Numbered from the stretch's first letter, positions 36,337 to 46,762 are shown. The stretch: 64,000 bases of DNA from an uncultured Candidatus Melainabacteria bacterium (GCA_949841365.1 CATKZI010000006.1:62001-126000); one strand, 5' to 3'. Translations and numbers: made by a program. The notes: generated from the letters alone by a model not told the origin.

Positions 36337-36389
36337 GAAAAATCCTTTATTTACCGATAAAAAATACAAAGGGTAAAAAAGGATTTTTC
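36337..36389 (+). promoter_or_regulatory. Long hairpin covering the ribosome-binding site of the 1668-residue gene
   Basis: GAAAAATCCTTT (36337-36348) is the exact complement of 36378-36389, and TTTACC (36350-36355) pairs with 36372-36377, one base bulged. The right arm contains AAAGGA and ends two bases before the ATG. It may sequester the SD, or terminate trxA transcripts. Confidence 0.65.
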
Positions 36390-36390
36390 T

Positions 36391-39300
36391 ATGCAAATAA
36401 GCGGTATGCCAAATAAATTTGAAATATTCCAAGATTTTTACTACATGATGAATGGAGTACAAATCTCTTACAGTGAAGCATTACGCCTTTTTGCTCAAAT
36501 GGATGCTGATACAATTGCAGACTTTGAAAAATATTACCAAGATGAAACAGGCTATGAAATCATTGTTTCAGGCGGTTTTAATCTTGACCCTGATTTAGGA
36601 GCTCCAAAAGAAAACGGAACTAAAACTGTTAAAAGAAAACAAGTACAAGCTGACGGTTCAATTAAATGGGTAGATACAACAGTAAAAACATGGACTATGA
36701 GCAGAACTCTTGCTGACGGTACTGTTGTTGACGGTTTTAGACCACAAACTACACAAAACGCTATTAATACAAAATATACCCTTGATGCATACGCAAAGGA
36801 AAATGGTTTAGTGCTTGACCCTCAATGGGCAGTGTATTCTGCTGAAGAAATTTTGCAGATGGTAGACGAAGGTGTAAATGTTCCTCAAGATGTAGTAGAT
36901 ATTGCAAACACAATCATGCAGTCAACAGCTTCTGCAGACCAAGCTGTAGAAGGCGAAGAAGGTCAAGAAGATACTACTTTATCTTTCCTTGAATTAATCC
37001 CTGTTGCAGAAAAGAAAATTGAAAAATGTGACAAAAACAACGAAAAAATTGAAAAAGAAATCCAAGACCTTTTACCCGAACAACAAAAAAGAAAAAGAAA
37101 CATCGACGACCAGATGAAAGAACAAAGACGTTCTCTTAAAGAATACGAAGCTTTCGTAAGAGAATGGAACCATATTCAAACAAAAATCAATAACGGTGAA
37201 GCTCTTTCAACATCAGAAGCAAGACGTTATGCTGATTTGATGGGAATGTTTGAAGACAAAAAATCAGGCAATGACAAAGGTTTTTCATTAGACAAACGCG
37301 AAATCGCAAAATCAATGAATGACATCAACATCCTAGCTATTTTAGGCGAAAAACTTGCTGATGAAACTATCGAAATCGGTGATACTTTAGCTGATTACAC
37401 TTCACAAGCTAACTACAAAACAACTCGCAATCAAGCTCAAGGCGAAATCGGTTTCTTAAGAGCAATCGTTGCAATGGCTCAAGGTAAAGCTCTTGCAAAA
37501 GAAGCAAACATAATAGGTAACGATACAAAAGATTTTACAGACGAAACTCAACATTCAGTAAATGATATCGCATCAGTTCTTGATATCGGCGATATGATTG
37601 CAGGTAAAGACGAAGTTCTCGGCACTCAAGAAGTTAAACCTGAAGCAACAGGCAGTGATGAAGCAGTTCAAGACGGTCAATCTCAACCTGTTGAAACAAC
37701 TGATTCTGCTCAAGGCGAAGAAAAGAACCCTGAAGTTACAGAACAAGAAGATTTCGTTATTAACGACAAAAACGTTAAAGAACTCATCAAAGAAGCTGCT
37801 GACATCAATGTTGATTTGGCAAAACAAACAATCAGCGCAGTTAAATCAATCAAAGTAGCAAAAGATGACAGAAAATTCGCTCAAATTGCAGGTGTTAAAG
37901 TAACTAAACTTGTTAAAGAATTCCAAAAACAAGAAGAAGAACGTCAAGCAAGAATTCAAACAATGGAACAAGAAAATAAAGAAGCAAACCAAGAACTTGA
38001 AAACTTGACAGGCAAATCAGCAGACGAACTTAACGAAGAACAACCTACAGAAAAACCTGAAAAAGAAGAAGGCGAACAAGAAACTGATAAAACAGACAAA
38101 GAAAAAGTTACAGAATTAAGACAAAAAATCGCATCAAACAACGAAGAAATTGAAAATATTAAAGCTGAATCTGAAGCTTCAAAAGGTGAATTCGCAAACG
38201 CAACAGCAAAAGAAAGCGAAATCATTTCAGAAGCAATTCCTGCTGAAGCTGAAGCTTTGAAAAAAGATACAGAATACAAAGAAGAAATTATCCCTGCAGC
38301 AAAAGAAAGATTAGACTTCACAGATGCAAGCGGTGAAACACTTTCAAAAATCGGTGTTTACCGTATTGAATTAGGTATGATGCAAATTATGGCTTGGCAG
38401 TTTGAAAAAGGTCTTAAAAATGTTGCATTGGGTACAATCAGCACAGGAATCGGTCTTGCAGCTCAAGTTGTAGGCGATACTCCGCTTGATACAATCGCAG
38501 AAAAAGCAACTGATAAAGCAGTAAAAGAAGAAGATGGCGCAATTAATGATTTAACAACATTGGAAGCTGAAATAATCTCAGTAACAGGCGAAGACGCAAC
38601 TCAAGTTCCTGTAGAAGAAGATACAGAAAACGAAGAAGATGTTGAAGGTGCTGAAAACAATGAAGAAACAACACCTGTTGAAGGTGAAGAAGGCGAAGTT
38701 CCTGAAGTTGTTGAAGAAACAGTAACAGAAACTGAAAAGACTACAGAAGCAGTTAGTGTTGAGCCAACTGCTGTTGAAGAACCAACAACAGAAAATCCGA
38801 CAGAAACGACAACTCCTGCAGAAACTCCTGCAGAAGAACCAACTGTTGAAGAGCCTGTAGTAGAAGAGCCCACTGCTGAAAATACAGAATCTACAGAAAG
38901 TTCAGATGGACCTAAAGAAGAAGAAAAAGAACAATCTCCAGAAGCAATGGCTGATAATGCAGAAAAACAAGAAAAACAAATAACAAAACAAACAGACAAA
39001 CAGGAAGATGTTGTTAAAGCCGGAGCTAGAACCGCTAAAGATGCAGGCAAAGAATCTAAAAAAATTGAAAAAGATGAAAAGAAAGATGCAAAACAACTTG
39101 AAAAAGAAGCAAAAAGATTAGAAAAACAAATTAAAAAAGAAGAAGAAGAAGCTATTAAATTAACTCAAGAATCTCAAAAAGCAGTAGCAAAACAACAAGA
39201 AATTTTAGTTGAATACGAAGCTCTAACTGCTGAAAACGAAAAAATGGCTGCAGAAGATGAAGCTAAACAAATGAGTGCACCTAAACAACCTGCTCCACAA

Positions 39301-41397
39301 CAAAAAGATGGAGAACAAGGCGGTGCTTTAGCTTCAAATAGTTTCTCAATTATAAGTACATCTGACGGCACAGATAATCAAAGCAAATTAGCTCAAAATG
39401 ACATGAGAATTAACGAATTAGGCGTTGAATTCAAAAGTCAAGACAGAATTGTAGTAAGAAACAGAGCAAAAATTGTAAACATTCAGGAATCTGTAAAAAC
39501 TAAAACTGCAAAATTTGAAAAAAAATTAAAACTTAAAGACAAAAAAATTAAAGAAACCGAAAAGAAAGAAAAAGAAAAACAAAAGAAATTAAACAAAATT
39601 TTCGGTGCAATCGGTATTGCTGAAAACATTTTCTCAATTACTTCAACAACAGGTTTAGTATTAATTCAGGTTGGTACTCCAATGGAAGCTTCAGGTACTG
39701 CATTGATTACTGCTGGTACTATCCAAATTTCAATAGGTACAGCCTTATTAAGCAACCCGTTTACTGCAGCCGCAGGTGCAGCATTAGTTTCAGCAGGTAC
39801 AGCACAAGTTACAACAGGAACATCATTAGAAACAAGTGGTATCACTTTACAAACTGTCGGCGGAGTATTAAAAGTTGTCGGTCTTGTTGGAAGTGCAGCC
39901 TGCGGTGTTACTAAAGGTATCATAAATATTGCTAACGGCAACTTGGCTGCAGGTTTGATGGCAATCGGAGCTACAGCAGTATCAGTAGCAACAAGTTTCG
40001 CAGGCGGCGGAGCTGCTGCAGGAAGTGCATTAAACTATGTATCAGAAGGTTTGAGCATCGTTTCTTCATCAGCAGAACTTGTTAATAACGTAAGAGCAGT
40101 TCAAGGCAAAGAAGCTAATGGTGTAATGAGCAAAATTTCAACAATTGCAGGTGTTGGTTCTGCAGCAACAGGAGCAGCATCAAGCTTAGGCAATATGGGC
40201 GGACAAAACACATTAGGTAAAATCGCTACAATTACAAGCGCAGTCGGAACTGCATTATCTTCAACAAGCCAGATTATGACTGAATTTGGCGGTGACGAAA
40301 AAACTGCAAATCTTTTAGGTACAATTGGTGGAGGCTTGCAAACATTAGGTTCTATCGGTCAATTAGCAAATAAAAACAATAATACAGAAAACAAAGACGA
40401 AAAAGAAACAAAAGATGAAACTAATGTTGATGATAAAGTTAACGAAACAATTGACAATGATAAAAATTTAACACCGGAACAAAAAGCTGAAGCTAAAGCT
40501 GCTGTTGATAAATTTAAAAATGATCCTGAATTTAGAGCTCAAGTAGAAGGAACAAGAGATTCTTTAATCGATCAAAAACTTAATGAAATGGGCTTAAGCG
40601 ACAAACAAAAAGCTCAAGTAAAACAAAAACTTCAACAATCAGGCAACTACAGTAAACCTCAAGAAACACAACAACCAGCTCAACCGGAAACAACTACACC
40701 TGCAACTACACAACCGGCAACAGAAACTGACGAAGGTGCACCTAAAACTCCGACAACTAATGAAAAACCGGCAGATGAAACTGAATTAAGAACAGGTGAC
40801 TTATCTGAAGAGCAAGTTGCAGAAGCTACAGAAACATTGAGAAGCGACGACCCTGCTGCAGAATCCGAGGATGAACTTCCAACATTCACAGAAGAAGAAT
40901 TAGCTGCTATGGAAAATCCTGATTCAAATTCTAATACAACAGATACACAACCGGAAACTCCTGAACAAAAAGAACAAAGAGAAGCTGATTTCAGAAAGAA
41001 AAACATTGAAGAAAACGGTGCATCAGAAGAATTTGCAGATCTTGATGACGACCTTCTTGAAGATTTCAGACAAGAAGCAATGGGACAAGGCGATGATGAA
41101 GCTGTTGCTAAATATGAAGAAGAACAAACAAAACGTGCTGAATTCAAAAAAACTAAAGCAAAAGAAGCTAAAACTAAAAAAATTGAACAAATCCTTGACA
41201 TCACAGGTCAGGTTGCAAATACTGCAATGTCAGTTGCAGGAATGTTCATGGCACAAAATCAAGAAGGCGAAATCAAAAAGAAACACGCAGCTCCCGGTAA
41301 ATTAACTAAACGCACTAAAGAAATCATGAGAAAAAATGCTCAATACCGTCAAAGACGTGTTCAAGCTTTGGCTAGAGCTCAAAGATATTACGCTTAA
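36391..41397 (+). CDS. Giant (1668-residue) coiled-coil and low-complexity protein
   Basis: Not recognised as a whole. The N-terminal ~190 residues look folded (DFYYMMNGVQISYSEALRLF). Residues about 200-720 are charged coiled coils. About 735-865 is acidic and Thr/Pro/Glu-rich (VEEPVVEEPTAE type), and 865-960 is Lys/Glu coiled coil. About 1070-1323 is a long Gly/Ala/Thr hydrophobic region (IGIAENIFSITSTTGLVLI, AAGAALVSAGTAQVTTG), and the end is acidic, then basic. No signal peptide. The architecture resembles secreted translocator or contact proteins, where a hydrophobic region enters membranes; that is only an analogy. Convergent with the GH13 gene, no gap. Confidence 0.6.
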   Translation: MQISGMPNKFEIFQDFYYMMNGVQISYSEALRLFAQMDADTIADFEKYYQDETGYEIIVSGGFNLDPDLGAPKENGTKTVKRKQVQADGSIKWVDTTVKTWTMSRTLADGTVVDGFRPQTTQNAINTKYTLDAYAKENGLVLDPQWAVYSAEEILQMVDEGVNVPQDVVDIANTIMQSTASADQAVEGEEGQEDTTLSFLELIPVAEKKIEKCDKNNEKIEKEIQDLLPEQQKRKRNIDDQMKEQRRSLKEYEAFVREWNHIQTKINNGEALSTSEARRYADLMGMFEDKKSGNDKGFSLDKREIAKSMNDINILAILGEKLADETIEIGDTLADYTSQANYKTTRNQAQGEIGFLRAIVAMAQGKALAKEANIIGNDTKDFTDETQHSVNDIASVLDIGDMIAGKDEVLGTQEVKPEATGSDEAVQDGQSQPVETTDSAQGEEKNPEVTEQEDFVINDKNVKELIKEAADINVDLAKQTISAVKSIKVAKDDRKFAQIAGVKVTKLVKEFQKQEEERQARIQTMEQENKEANQELENLTGKSADELNEEQPTEKPEKEEGEQETDKTDKEKVTELRQKIASNNEEIENIKAESEASKGEFANATAKESEIISEAIPAEAEALKKDTEYKEEIIPAAKERLDFTDASGETLSKIGVYRIELGMMQIMAWQFEKGLKNVALGTISTGIGLAAQVVGDTPLDTIAEKATDKAVKEEDGAINDLTTLEAEIISVTGEDATQVPVEEDTENEEDVEGAENNEETTPVEGEEGEVPEVVEETVTETEKTTEAVSVEPTAVEEPTTENPTETTTPAETPAEEPTVEEPVVEEPTAENTESTESSDGPKEEEKEQSPEAMADNAEKQEKQITKQTDKQEDVVKAGARTAKDAGKESKKIEKDEKKDAKQLEKEAKRLEKQIKKEEEEAIKLTQESQKAVAKQQEILVEYEALTAENEKMAAEDEAKQMSAPKQPAPQQKDGEQGGALASNSFSIISTSDGTDNQSKLAQNDMRINELGVEFKSQDRIVVRNRAKIVNIQESVKTKTAKFEKKLKLKDKKIKETEKKEKEKQKKLNKIFGAIGIAENIFSITSTTGLVLIQVGTPMEASGTALITAGTIQISIGTALLSNPFTAAAGAALVSAGTAQVTTGTSLETSGITLQTVGGVLKVVGLVGSAACGVTKGIINIANGNLAAGLMAIGATAVSVATSFAGGGAAAGSALNYVSEGLSIVSSSAELVNNVRAVQGKEANGVMSKISTIAGVGSAATGAASSLGNMGGQNTLGKIATITSAVGTALSSTSQIMTEFGGDEKTANLLGTIGGGLQTLGSIGQLANKNNNTENKDEKETKDETNVDDKVNETIDNDKNLTPEQKAEAKAAVDKFKNDPEFRAQVEGTRDSLIDQKLNEMGLSDKQKAQVKQKLQQSGNYSKPQETQQPAQPETTTPATTQPATETDEGAPKTPTTNEKPADETELRTGDLSEEQVAEATETLRSDDPAAESEDELPTFTEEELAAMENPDSNSNTTDTQPETPEQKEQREADFRKKNIEENGASEEFADLDDDLLEDFRQEAMGQGDDEAVAKYEEEQTKRAEFKKTKAKEAKTKKIEQILDITGQVANTAMSVAGMFMAQNQEGEIKKKHAAPGKLTKRTKEIMRKNAQYRQRRVQALARAQRYYA

Positions 41398-42945
41398 TTA
41401 CTTGACTTCCAAATCATCCAGAGCAAGCACAATTGTTTCACCGGGTTTTAATAACACCTTAAAACCACCGCGCTGAGTTACCGGAACACTGTCTATTTTA
41501 ATAGGCAACACCATATTGTCAGCAGTAAGTTTCGGCACAGAAACTATTGTATCCGAATTTTGTCTGAAATTAAGATTACCCATAACAATTATGCTTTTTC
41601 CGTTATAGCTTATGGCATAAGCAAATACCGCAGGATTAGAAGACTTTAACGGCACAAATTTACCGTTATTAATCATTGTTACAAATCCGCGTTTCATTCG
41701 GTTTGCCACAATAAAAGTTTTTAAAAGTTCATCATTCTTTGCACCGGGAGCTCGAGAAAAATTGAATATATCAATCTTTCCGCGGTGAACAAAATAATAA
41801 TCATCATCGGTAAAAGTTCTGAATGCTTCTTTATTAGCCCACAAATAAATATAATTATCACCTGTGTCGAAACCGTCTACAAAATAAGAGTTTACAGGTA
41901 AAGTGGCATTAAGCCAAATTATCATTTCAGAAAATTTTGTACCGTTAAGCAAAACGGGGCTCATTTCATCATGTGTTGTGAAACTTCCGATTACGGCTTT
42001 TGGAGATGAATAACCGTTTAAATTTGCACGTGTAGTTTGAACAAGGTTAGTTAACTCTTTTCCTGTTTTAAAATTTTTCAAATTGAAATAACTTCCATAA
42101 TAGCCGTCAAATCCCGCTTCAAGAAGTTTATTGTATGGTGTAAATACAGCATTTGCGCTAACAGGCTCTGTCCAGCTTTCGGAAGCTTCCGCAAGCCACA
42201 AGAATTGCGGATCTTTCATTCGAGAATAATCAATCAAATCTTTCCAGAATTTTGCGGGTTTATTTGTTGCAACATCAGCTCTAATTCCGTCCGCACCGAT
42301 ATTTACGGCCATATCCACAAACTCTTTATAAAGAGTATAAACATCATTATTTACGGCAATTTCACTTCCCGCATCGAATAATCTTACATCCGTCCAATCA
42401 GCAGGAACAACAGATTGTCCTGTTTTATCTTTTAAAAAGAGTTCGGGACGCTGCATATACAAATCATAAGAACCGCATGACGGCAAATCTATAATTACGC
42501 GAAGATTTCTCTTATGCGCTTCATCAATAAATTTTATTGCCTGAGATTTAAGAGATAAAGCAGTATCTTTGCTTCCGAGCTGAGGATTTAAAGAATTAAA
42601 ACTCAAAGCGGCATATAATGAACCTGCAGTACCCAGAGCTTTAGTTTTTCCGACAGGGGTAATCGGTAAAACATGGAGTGTATTAATACCCTTTTGTCTT
42701 AATTCATCAAGTTTTGGGATTGCGTTAAGAAAAGTTCCGTTTTCTTCGCCTTCGTCAAAATCAATAATACCGTTTTTATTAATATCCTGAGCACCAAATG
42801 TTCTTAAATTTATTTCATAAATCACGGCAGAATTATTCAAGAAAATCCTTCTTAAATCATTTACCCATACATCAGCGCTAAATGCACATTGTGCGGTTAA
42901 TGCGGTTAAAATTACAGCAGTAAAGATTTTGTTTTTCAATCCCAT
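41398..42945 (-). CDS. Secreted GH13 alpha-amylase family protein
   Basis: 515 residues with signal peptide KIFTAVILTALTAQCAFSA, so periplasmic or extracellular. The barrel includes VIYEINLRTFG, an EF-hand-like loop DINKNGIIDFDE (about 54-65), LHVLPITPVG, IIDLPSCGS (region I), GIRADVATNK with nucleophile D224, WLAEASES with acid/base E253, and SFTTHDE (region IV). A C-terminal beta domain follows. GGAGGGG precedes the ATG. Likely cleaves or rearranges alpha-glucans, feeding the ROK sugar kinase encoded divergently next door. Confidence 0.88.
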   Translation of the reverse strand: MGLKNKIFTAVILTALTAQCAFSADVWVNDLRRIFLNNSAVIYEINLRTFGAQDINKNGIIDFDEGEENGTFLNAIPKLDELRQKGINTLHVLPITPVGKTKALGTAGSLYAALSFNSLNPQLGSKDTALSLKSQAIKFIDEAHKRNLRVIIDLPSCGSYDLYMQRPELFLKDKTGQSVVPADWTDVRLFDAGSEIAVNNDVYTLYKEFVDMAVNIGADGIRADVATNKPAKFWKDLIDYSRMKDPQFLWLAEASESWTEPVSANAVFTPYNKLLEAGFDGYYGSYFNLKNFKTGKELTNLVQTTRANLNGYSSPKAVIGSFTTHDEMSPVLLNGTKFSEMIIWLNATLPVNSYFVDGFDTGDNYIYLWANKEAFRTFTDDDYYFVHRGKIDIFNFSRAPGAKNDELLKTFIVANRMKRGFVTMINNGKFVPLKSSNPAVFAYAISYNGKSIIVMGNLNFRQNSDTIVSVPKLTADNMVLPIKIDSVPVTQRGGFKVLLKPGETIVLALDDLEVK

Positions 42946-42985
42946 AATACCCCTCCAATATTATGCTAGCAAATAAAATAACTTT

Positions 42986-43014
42986 TTGCAAATTATAAAA
43001 TTTTTATATATAAT
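42986..43014 (+). promoter_or_regulatory. Promoter of the ROK kinase gene
   Basis: TTGCAA, 17 bases, TATAAT, then eight bases to ATG with no SD: near-leaderless. Confidence 0.65.
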
Positions 43015-43022
43015 TATGGTAT

Positions 43023-43958
43023 ATGAAAAAGTATTCTATCGGAATTGATTTAGGCGGAACAAAAATTCTTATTGCACTGGTAGAGCGCGAAAGCGGTAAA
43101 GTTATTGAGTGTATAAAAAAGAAAACAAAAAAAGATAAAGGTCCTAAAAATATAACAAAAAAAATGATTGAGGGAATAAAAGAACTCAATATTGATTTTT
43201 CTGAAATTCAATCAATCGGTATAGGTTCTGCGGGGCAGATAGACAGAGAACACGGAATTATTCTTGCAGCACCTAACTTAGATTGTTATGACCTTAATCT
43301 TAAAAAGATTTTAACCGAACATTTTAATTTACCTGTGTATGTCGGTAACGATGTTGAAGTTGCGGCTCTTGGCGAACAAAAGTTCGGAGCGGGAAAAGGC
43401 TGTAATGATTTTGTATGTATATTTGTCGGAACAGGTGTCGGCTCTGCTATCGTCAAAGACGGGAAAATAATTCGCGGAGCAACAGGAACTGCGGGTGAAA
43501 TCGGACACATGATAGTTGATTTAAACGGCAGACAGTGTGCCTGCGGAGGACACGGATGCCTGGAAGCTTACGCATCACGCTCGGCAATCGAAACAAGAAT
43601 TGAGGGGGCATTAAAAAAAGGTAGAAAATCTTGTATCTTAGAATATTTAGAAACAGGTAAATCAATAACATCAAGCATGATTCAAAAATCAATTGAAAGA
43701 GAAGATGAACTCGTTTTGCAATATGTAACCGAAGCTTCAGAATACCTGTCAGGCGGAATTGCAAGCATAATAAACTTTATAAACCCTGAGCTTGTAATAC
43801 TCGGTGGTGGTTTGATTGAAGCGGTTGATTATTTCTACGAAAAAACAATTAAAAAAGCCCGTACAAAGTCATTACCGATTCCTGCAGAAAAAATAAGATT
43901 CAGCAAGGCAAAACTCGGAGATTACTCTGGTGTAATCGGAGCGGCATTCTTAGAATAA
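43023..43958 (+). CDS. ROK-family sugar kinase (probable glucokinase)
   Basis: 311 residues. ATP site SIGIDLGGTKILIALVE, the acceptor-site Asp in VGNDVEVAALGE, VGTGVGSAIV, and the ROK zinc motif CACGGHGCLEAYAS preceded by GEIGHM. The sugar is not fixed by sequence, but glucose is most common for this arrangement. Adjacent to the secreted GH13 enzyme, with which it could form a glucan-use pair. Confidence 0.88.
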   Translation: MKKYSIGIDLGGTKILIALVERESGKVIECIKKKTKKDKGPKNITKKMIEGIKELNIDFSEIQSIGIGSAGQIDREHGIILAAPNLDCYDLNLKKILTEHFNLPVYVGNDVEVAALGEQKFGAGKGCNDFVCIFVGTGVGSAIVKDGKIIRGATGTAGEIGHMIVDLNGRQCACGGHGCLEAYASRSAIETRIEGALKKGRKSCILEYLETGKSITSSMIQKSIEREDELVLQYVTEASEYLSGGIASIINFINPELVILGGGLIEAVDYFYEKTIKKARTKSLPIPAEKIRFSKAKLGDYSGVIGAAFLE

Positions 43959-43963
43959 TCCGC

Positions 43964-43991
43964 TTGTAAAATTTCTAACATAGTGTATAAT
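43964..43991 (+). promoter_or_regulatory. Promoter of the GGDEF/HD-GYP-like gene
   Basis: TTGTAA, 16 bases, TATAAT, then six bases to the ATG at 43998; no SD. Confidence 0.65.
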
Positions 43992-43997
43992 ATATAT

Positions 43998-45884
43998 ATG
44001 GATTTCTTCAAAAATTTAAAAGATATTTATAAAAAAGTTTCAGAAGTTGAAAACACTATATATAGCGGCAAACAAGACTATCTGGAAATTTATGAACGAA
44101 ATCTCCAGCTAGAAAAAGAAATTGAAGAACGTACACGAGAATTAAATATCGCAAACAAAAGAATGCTTACACTACAGCACATCTGGGATATGATGAATGC
44201 TTCACGACCTTTGCAGAGCGTTCTTGAAACAATAGTAAACAGTATTCAGGGTGAACTCGGATATCTGCACTGCAATATCATAAAAAAATGCGAGGATGAA
44301 AACGGAGTTTATCTTACAGTACTTGCCCAATCAAACGATACATCAATCAAACGCGTAGATAAACTTATTAAAGGTCCTATCCAAACACGCAAACTTGTTT
44401 ATAATGACAACAGTATTTACGCAAAAACTGCAAAATCAAAACAAATTGAACTTACTCTTGATATCGGCGGAACATTAAAATCAGTAATCCCCGAAATTCC
44501 TGATGATGTATTGAAAGAAGTAGTTGACGGAAGCCCGAGCAAAGCAATAATTAATATTCCATTGTTTGCCAGAGGTACGCATTTCGGGTGGTTTAACGTA
44601 TTTTCGTCACGAAAAGAACTCACAGCAGGCGAAACCGACTTTTTAAATATGTTTGCCCAACAGATTGAAATGGCAATAACTATTGCGGGTTTGTTCGAGG
44701 AAGTTAAGGCTCAAGCTGTCACAGACGGACTTACCGGACTTTATAACCGAAGATATTTTGAGGAATATTTGAAAAAAGAAGTTACGCGTGCACTCCGTCA
44801 AAAACAACCGTTCAGCATAATCGGACTTGACTTAGACCACCTTAAACAAATTAATGACAAATTCGGACATGCTTACGGTGATTTGGCAATTAAAACAGTT
44901 GCTGAAGTCTTAAAAAGAAACGCGCGTTCAATTGATACCGCTGCACGTATGGGCGGTGAGGAGTTTAATGTAATTCTCCCCGGAGTTGACTCAAAGGGTG
45001 CAATGATTGCCGCAGAAAGAATTCGCAAGGCACTTGAAAGCGAAAAGCTGGATACAATCAAACGTATCACAGCAAGTATCGGGGTTGCAACTTTCTTGGA
45101 ACATTCTGATAATATTGAGGATATTTTAGAACTTACCGATCAGGCAATGTATCAGTCAAAACGCAACGGCAGAAACAGAGTTACGCTTGCTAAACCGATA
45201 TCCGAAACTAGTTGGCAGGAAATTGCTATTAATACGTTTATGGATATTCTAAACAAGCATAATAAACAAATCGGAAATGAAATTTCTGAAAATATTAAAA
45301 GCAAGCTTCAAACAGAAGTTCCGAAAGAAGCACTGTATACAGTTGCCGATATGCTTACACAAACCTACAATCCGCTTCATCAAAACGGGGTTGTAAAATC
45401 TAAAGTTCTGCTTGCAGTAAGCCTTGCAAAACGTTTTGACCTGCCAAAAGACGAAATTGACAAACTTAAAATTGCAATACTTCTTTATGATATCGGAAAC
45501 CTTATGTTACCGCAGGAACTTCTGCAAAAAACAACACCGTTAACAGATGCGGAAAGACAGCAAATTAAAGAACACCCACTTATTGCGGCAAGAGAAATTC
45601 TCAAACCGATAAGCGCAGTTCAAGATATTATTCCGATTATTGAACACCACCACGAAAACTGGGACGGAAGCGGATACCCGTCACAAATCGCACGAGAAGA
45701 AATCCCGATGACATCACAAATCATCTTGATTGTAGATGCTTATTATGCTTTAATAGAACCGAGAACTTACAGAGCGGAACTCACTCCAAAACAAGCCGTA
45801 GAAGTTATCAAACAAGATGCGGGCAAAAAATGGAATTCGGCTCTTGTTCAGGAATTTGTTACTATTATTGATATTGATGCATAA
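43998..45884 (+). CDS. GAF-GGDEF-HD-GYP-like cyclic-di-GMP regulator
   Basis: 628 residues, soluble. A coiled coil (about 25-55) is followed by a GAF-like sensor (about 70-230), a diguanylate cyclase domain with TDGLTGLYNRRYFEE and an intact GGEEF (319-323), and an HD-GYP-like output domain (about 410-628). In the last, the expected His-Asp metal pair is Tyr-Asp (LLYDIGN, Y497-D498) although HHHENWDGSGYP is kept. The cyclase is probably active; phosphodiesterase activity is doubtful. The start at 43998 is preferred over a GTG at 43983, which precedes the -10. The stop overlaps thiL by one base. Confidence 0.88.
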   Translation: MDFFKNLKDIYKKVSEVENTIYSGKQDYLEIYERNLQLEKEIEERTRELNIANKRMLTLQHIWDMMNASRPLQSVLETIVNSIQGELGYLHCNIIKKCEDENGVYLTVLAQSNDTSIKRVDKLIKGPIQTRKLVYNDNSIYAKTAKSKQIELTLDIGGTLKSVIPEIPDDVLKEVVDGSPSKAIINIPLFARGTHFGWFNVFSSRKELTAGETDFLNMFAQQIEMAITIAGLFEEVKAQAVTDGLTGLYNRRYFEEYLKKEVTRALRQKQPFSIIGLDLDHLKQINDKFGHAYGDLAIKTVAEVLKRNARSIDTAARMGGEEFNVILPGVDSKGAMIAAERIRKALESEKLDTIKRITASIGVATFLEHSDNIEDILELTDQAMYQSKRNGRNRVTLAKPISETSWQEIAINTFMDILNKHNKQIGNEISENIKSKLQTEVPKEALYTVADMLTQTYNPLHQNGVVKSKVLLAVSLAKRFDLPKDEIDKLKIAILLYDIGNLMLPQELLQKTTPLTDAERQQIKEHPLIAAREILKPISAVQDIIPIIEHHHENWDGSGYPSQIAREEIPMTSQIILIVDAYYALIEPRTYRAELTPKQAVEVIKQDAGKKWNSALVQEFVTIIDIDA

Positions 45885-46762
45885 TGAAAGAAAAAGAATT
45901 TATCCAAATAATTAAATCAACCCTGAATTCCGAATATATAGGAGATGATTGTGCTTACCTCAAAAGTCTGGGAATTGTAATAACTCAAGACAGTCTGGTC
46001 GAAGATGTGCATTTTAAGATGGATTATATGACACCTTATCAGCTCGGGTATAAGTCCGTAATGGTTAATATAAGCGACATTTGTGCATCAGGGGCAAAAC
46101 CTGAATATCTTACAATTTCACTTTCACTGCCCAAACATATTGACAAAGATTTTATCAAAAATTTTTATGAAGGAGCAAAAGAAGCCTGCCAAGATGTTGA
46201 AATTGTCGGCGGAGACTTGACAGGAAGTGACAAAATTTTTGTATCCGTAACAGCAATCGGTTCAACCAAAGGCAGAAAGATTTCATCACGATCCAACGCA
46301 AAAGAAGGCTATAAAGTAATTGTTTCAGGCGAACACGGCAACAGCGCGAAAGGTTTAGAACTTCTTTTAAACGGGAAAACAGAACCTGACAAATTCATAA
46401 ATGCACATATCATGCCTGTTGCTCAAAGAGAATTTTCAAAACAAATTGCCTCTAACGCGGATTATGATTATGCAATGATGGACACATCCGACGGACTGGC
46501 AGATGCCTTAATGCAAATTGCAAAAGCAAGCGGAGTAACAATTTCCGTTGATACATCAAAAATCCCGCATGACCCTTCGGTTGATATGGAGACAGTTTTA
46601 TATGGCGGAGAGGATTACGGACTTGTTGCAGTTGTTCCCGACAGCGGTAATTTCACCTGCATTGGCGAAGTTACAAGCGGAAAAACTGGTATTATAATCG
46701 ACGGGATATTCTATTCCGACATAGACGACAAATTATACAAACATTTTGAGGAAAATAAATGA
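45884..46762 (+). CDS. thiL: Thiamine-monophosphate kinase
   Basis: Phosphorylates thiamine monophosphate to the active diphosphate. 292 residues with IGDDCAYL, TQDSLVEDVHF, MVNISDICASGAKPEY, VGGDLTGS and the late MDTSDGLADAL and GGEDYGLVAVVP. No other thi genes nearby. It shares a base with the preceding stop and overlaps ispD by 4 nt, so it is translated from the regulator's transcript. Confidence 0.94.
   Translation: MKEKEFIQIIKSTLNSEYIGDDCAYLKSLGIVITQDSLVEDVHFKMDYMTPYQLGYKSVMVNISDICASGAKPEYLTISLSLPKHIDKDFIKNFYEGAKEACQDVEIVGGDLTGSDKIFVSVTAIGSTKGRKISSRSNAKEGYKVIVSGEHGNSAKGLELLLNGKTEPDKFINAHIMPVAQREFSKQIASNADYDYAMMDTSDGLADALMQIAKASGVTISVDTSKIPHDPSVDMETVLYGGEDYGLVAVVPDSGNFTCIGEVTSGKTGIIIDGIFYSDIDDKLYKHFEENK

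Noticed and set aside
38601-39050. Long serine/valine-rich reading frame opposite the giant gene
   Set aside because: It mirrors the Glu/Thr/Pro-rich codons of the plus-strand protein and has no initiation signal.
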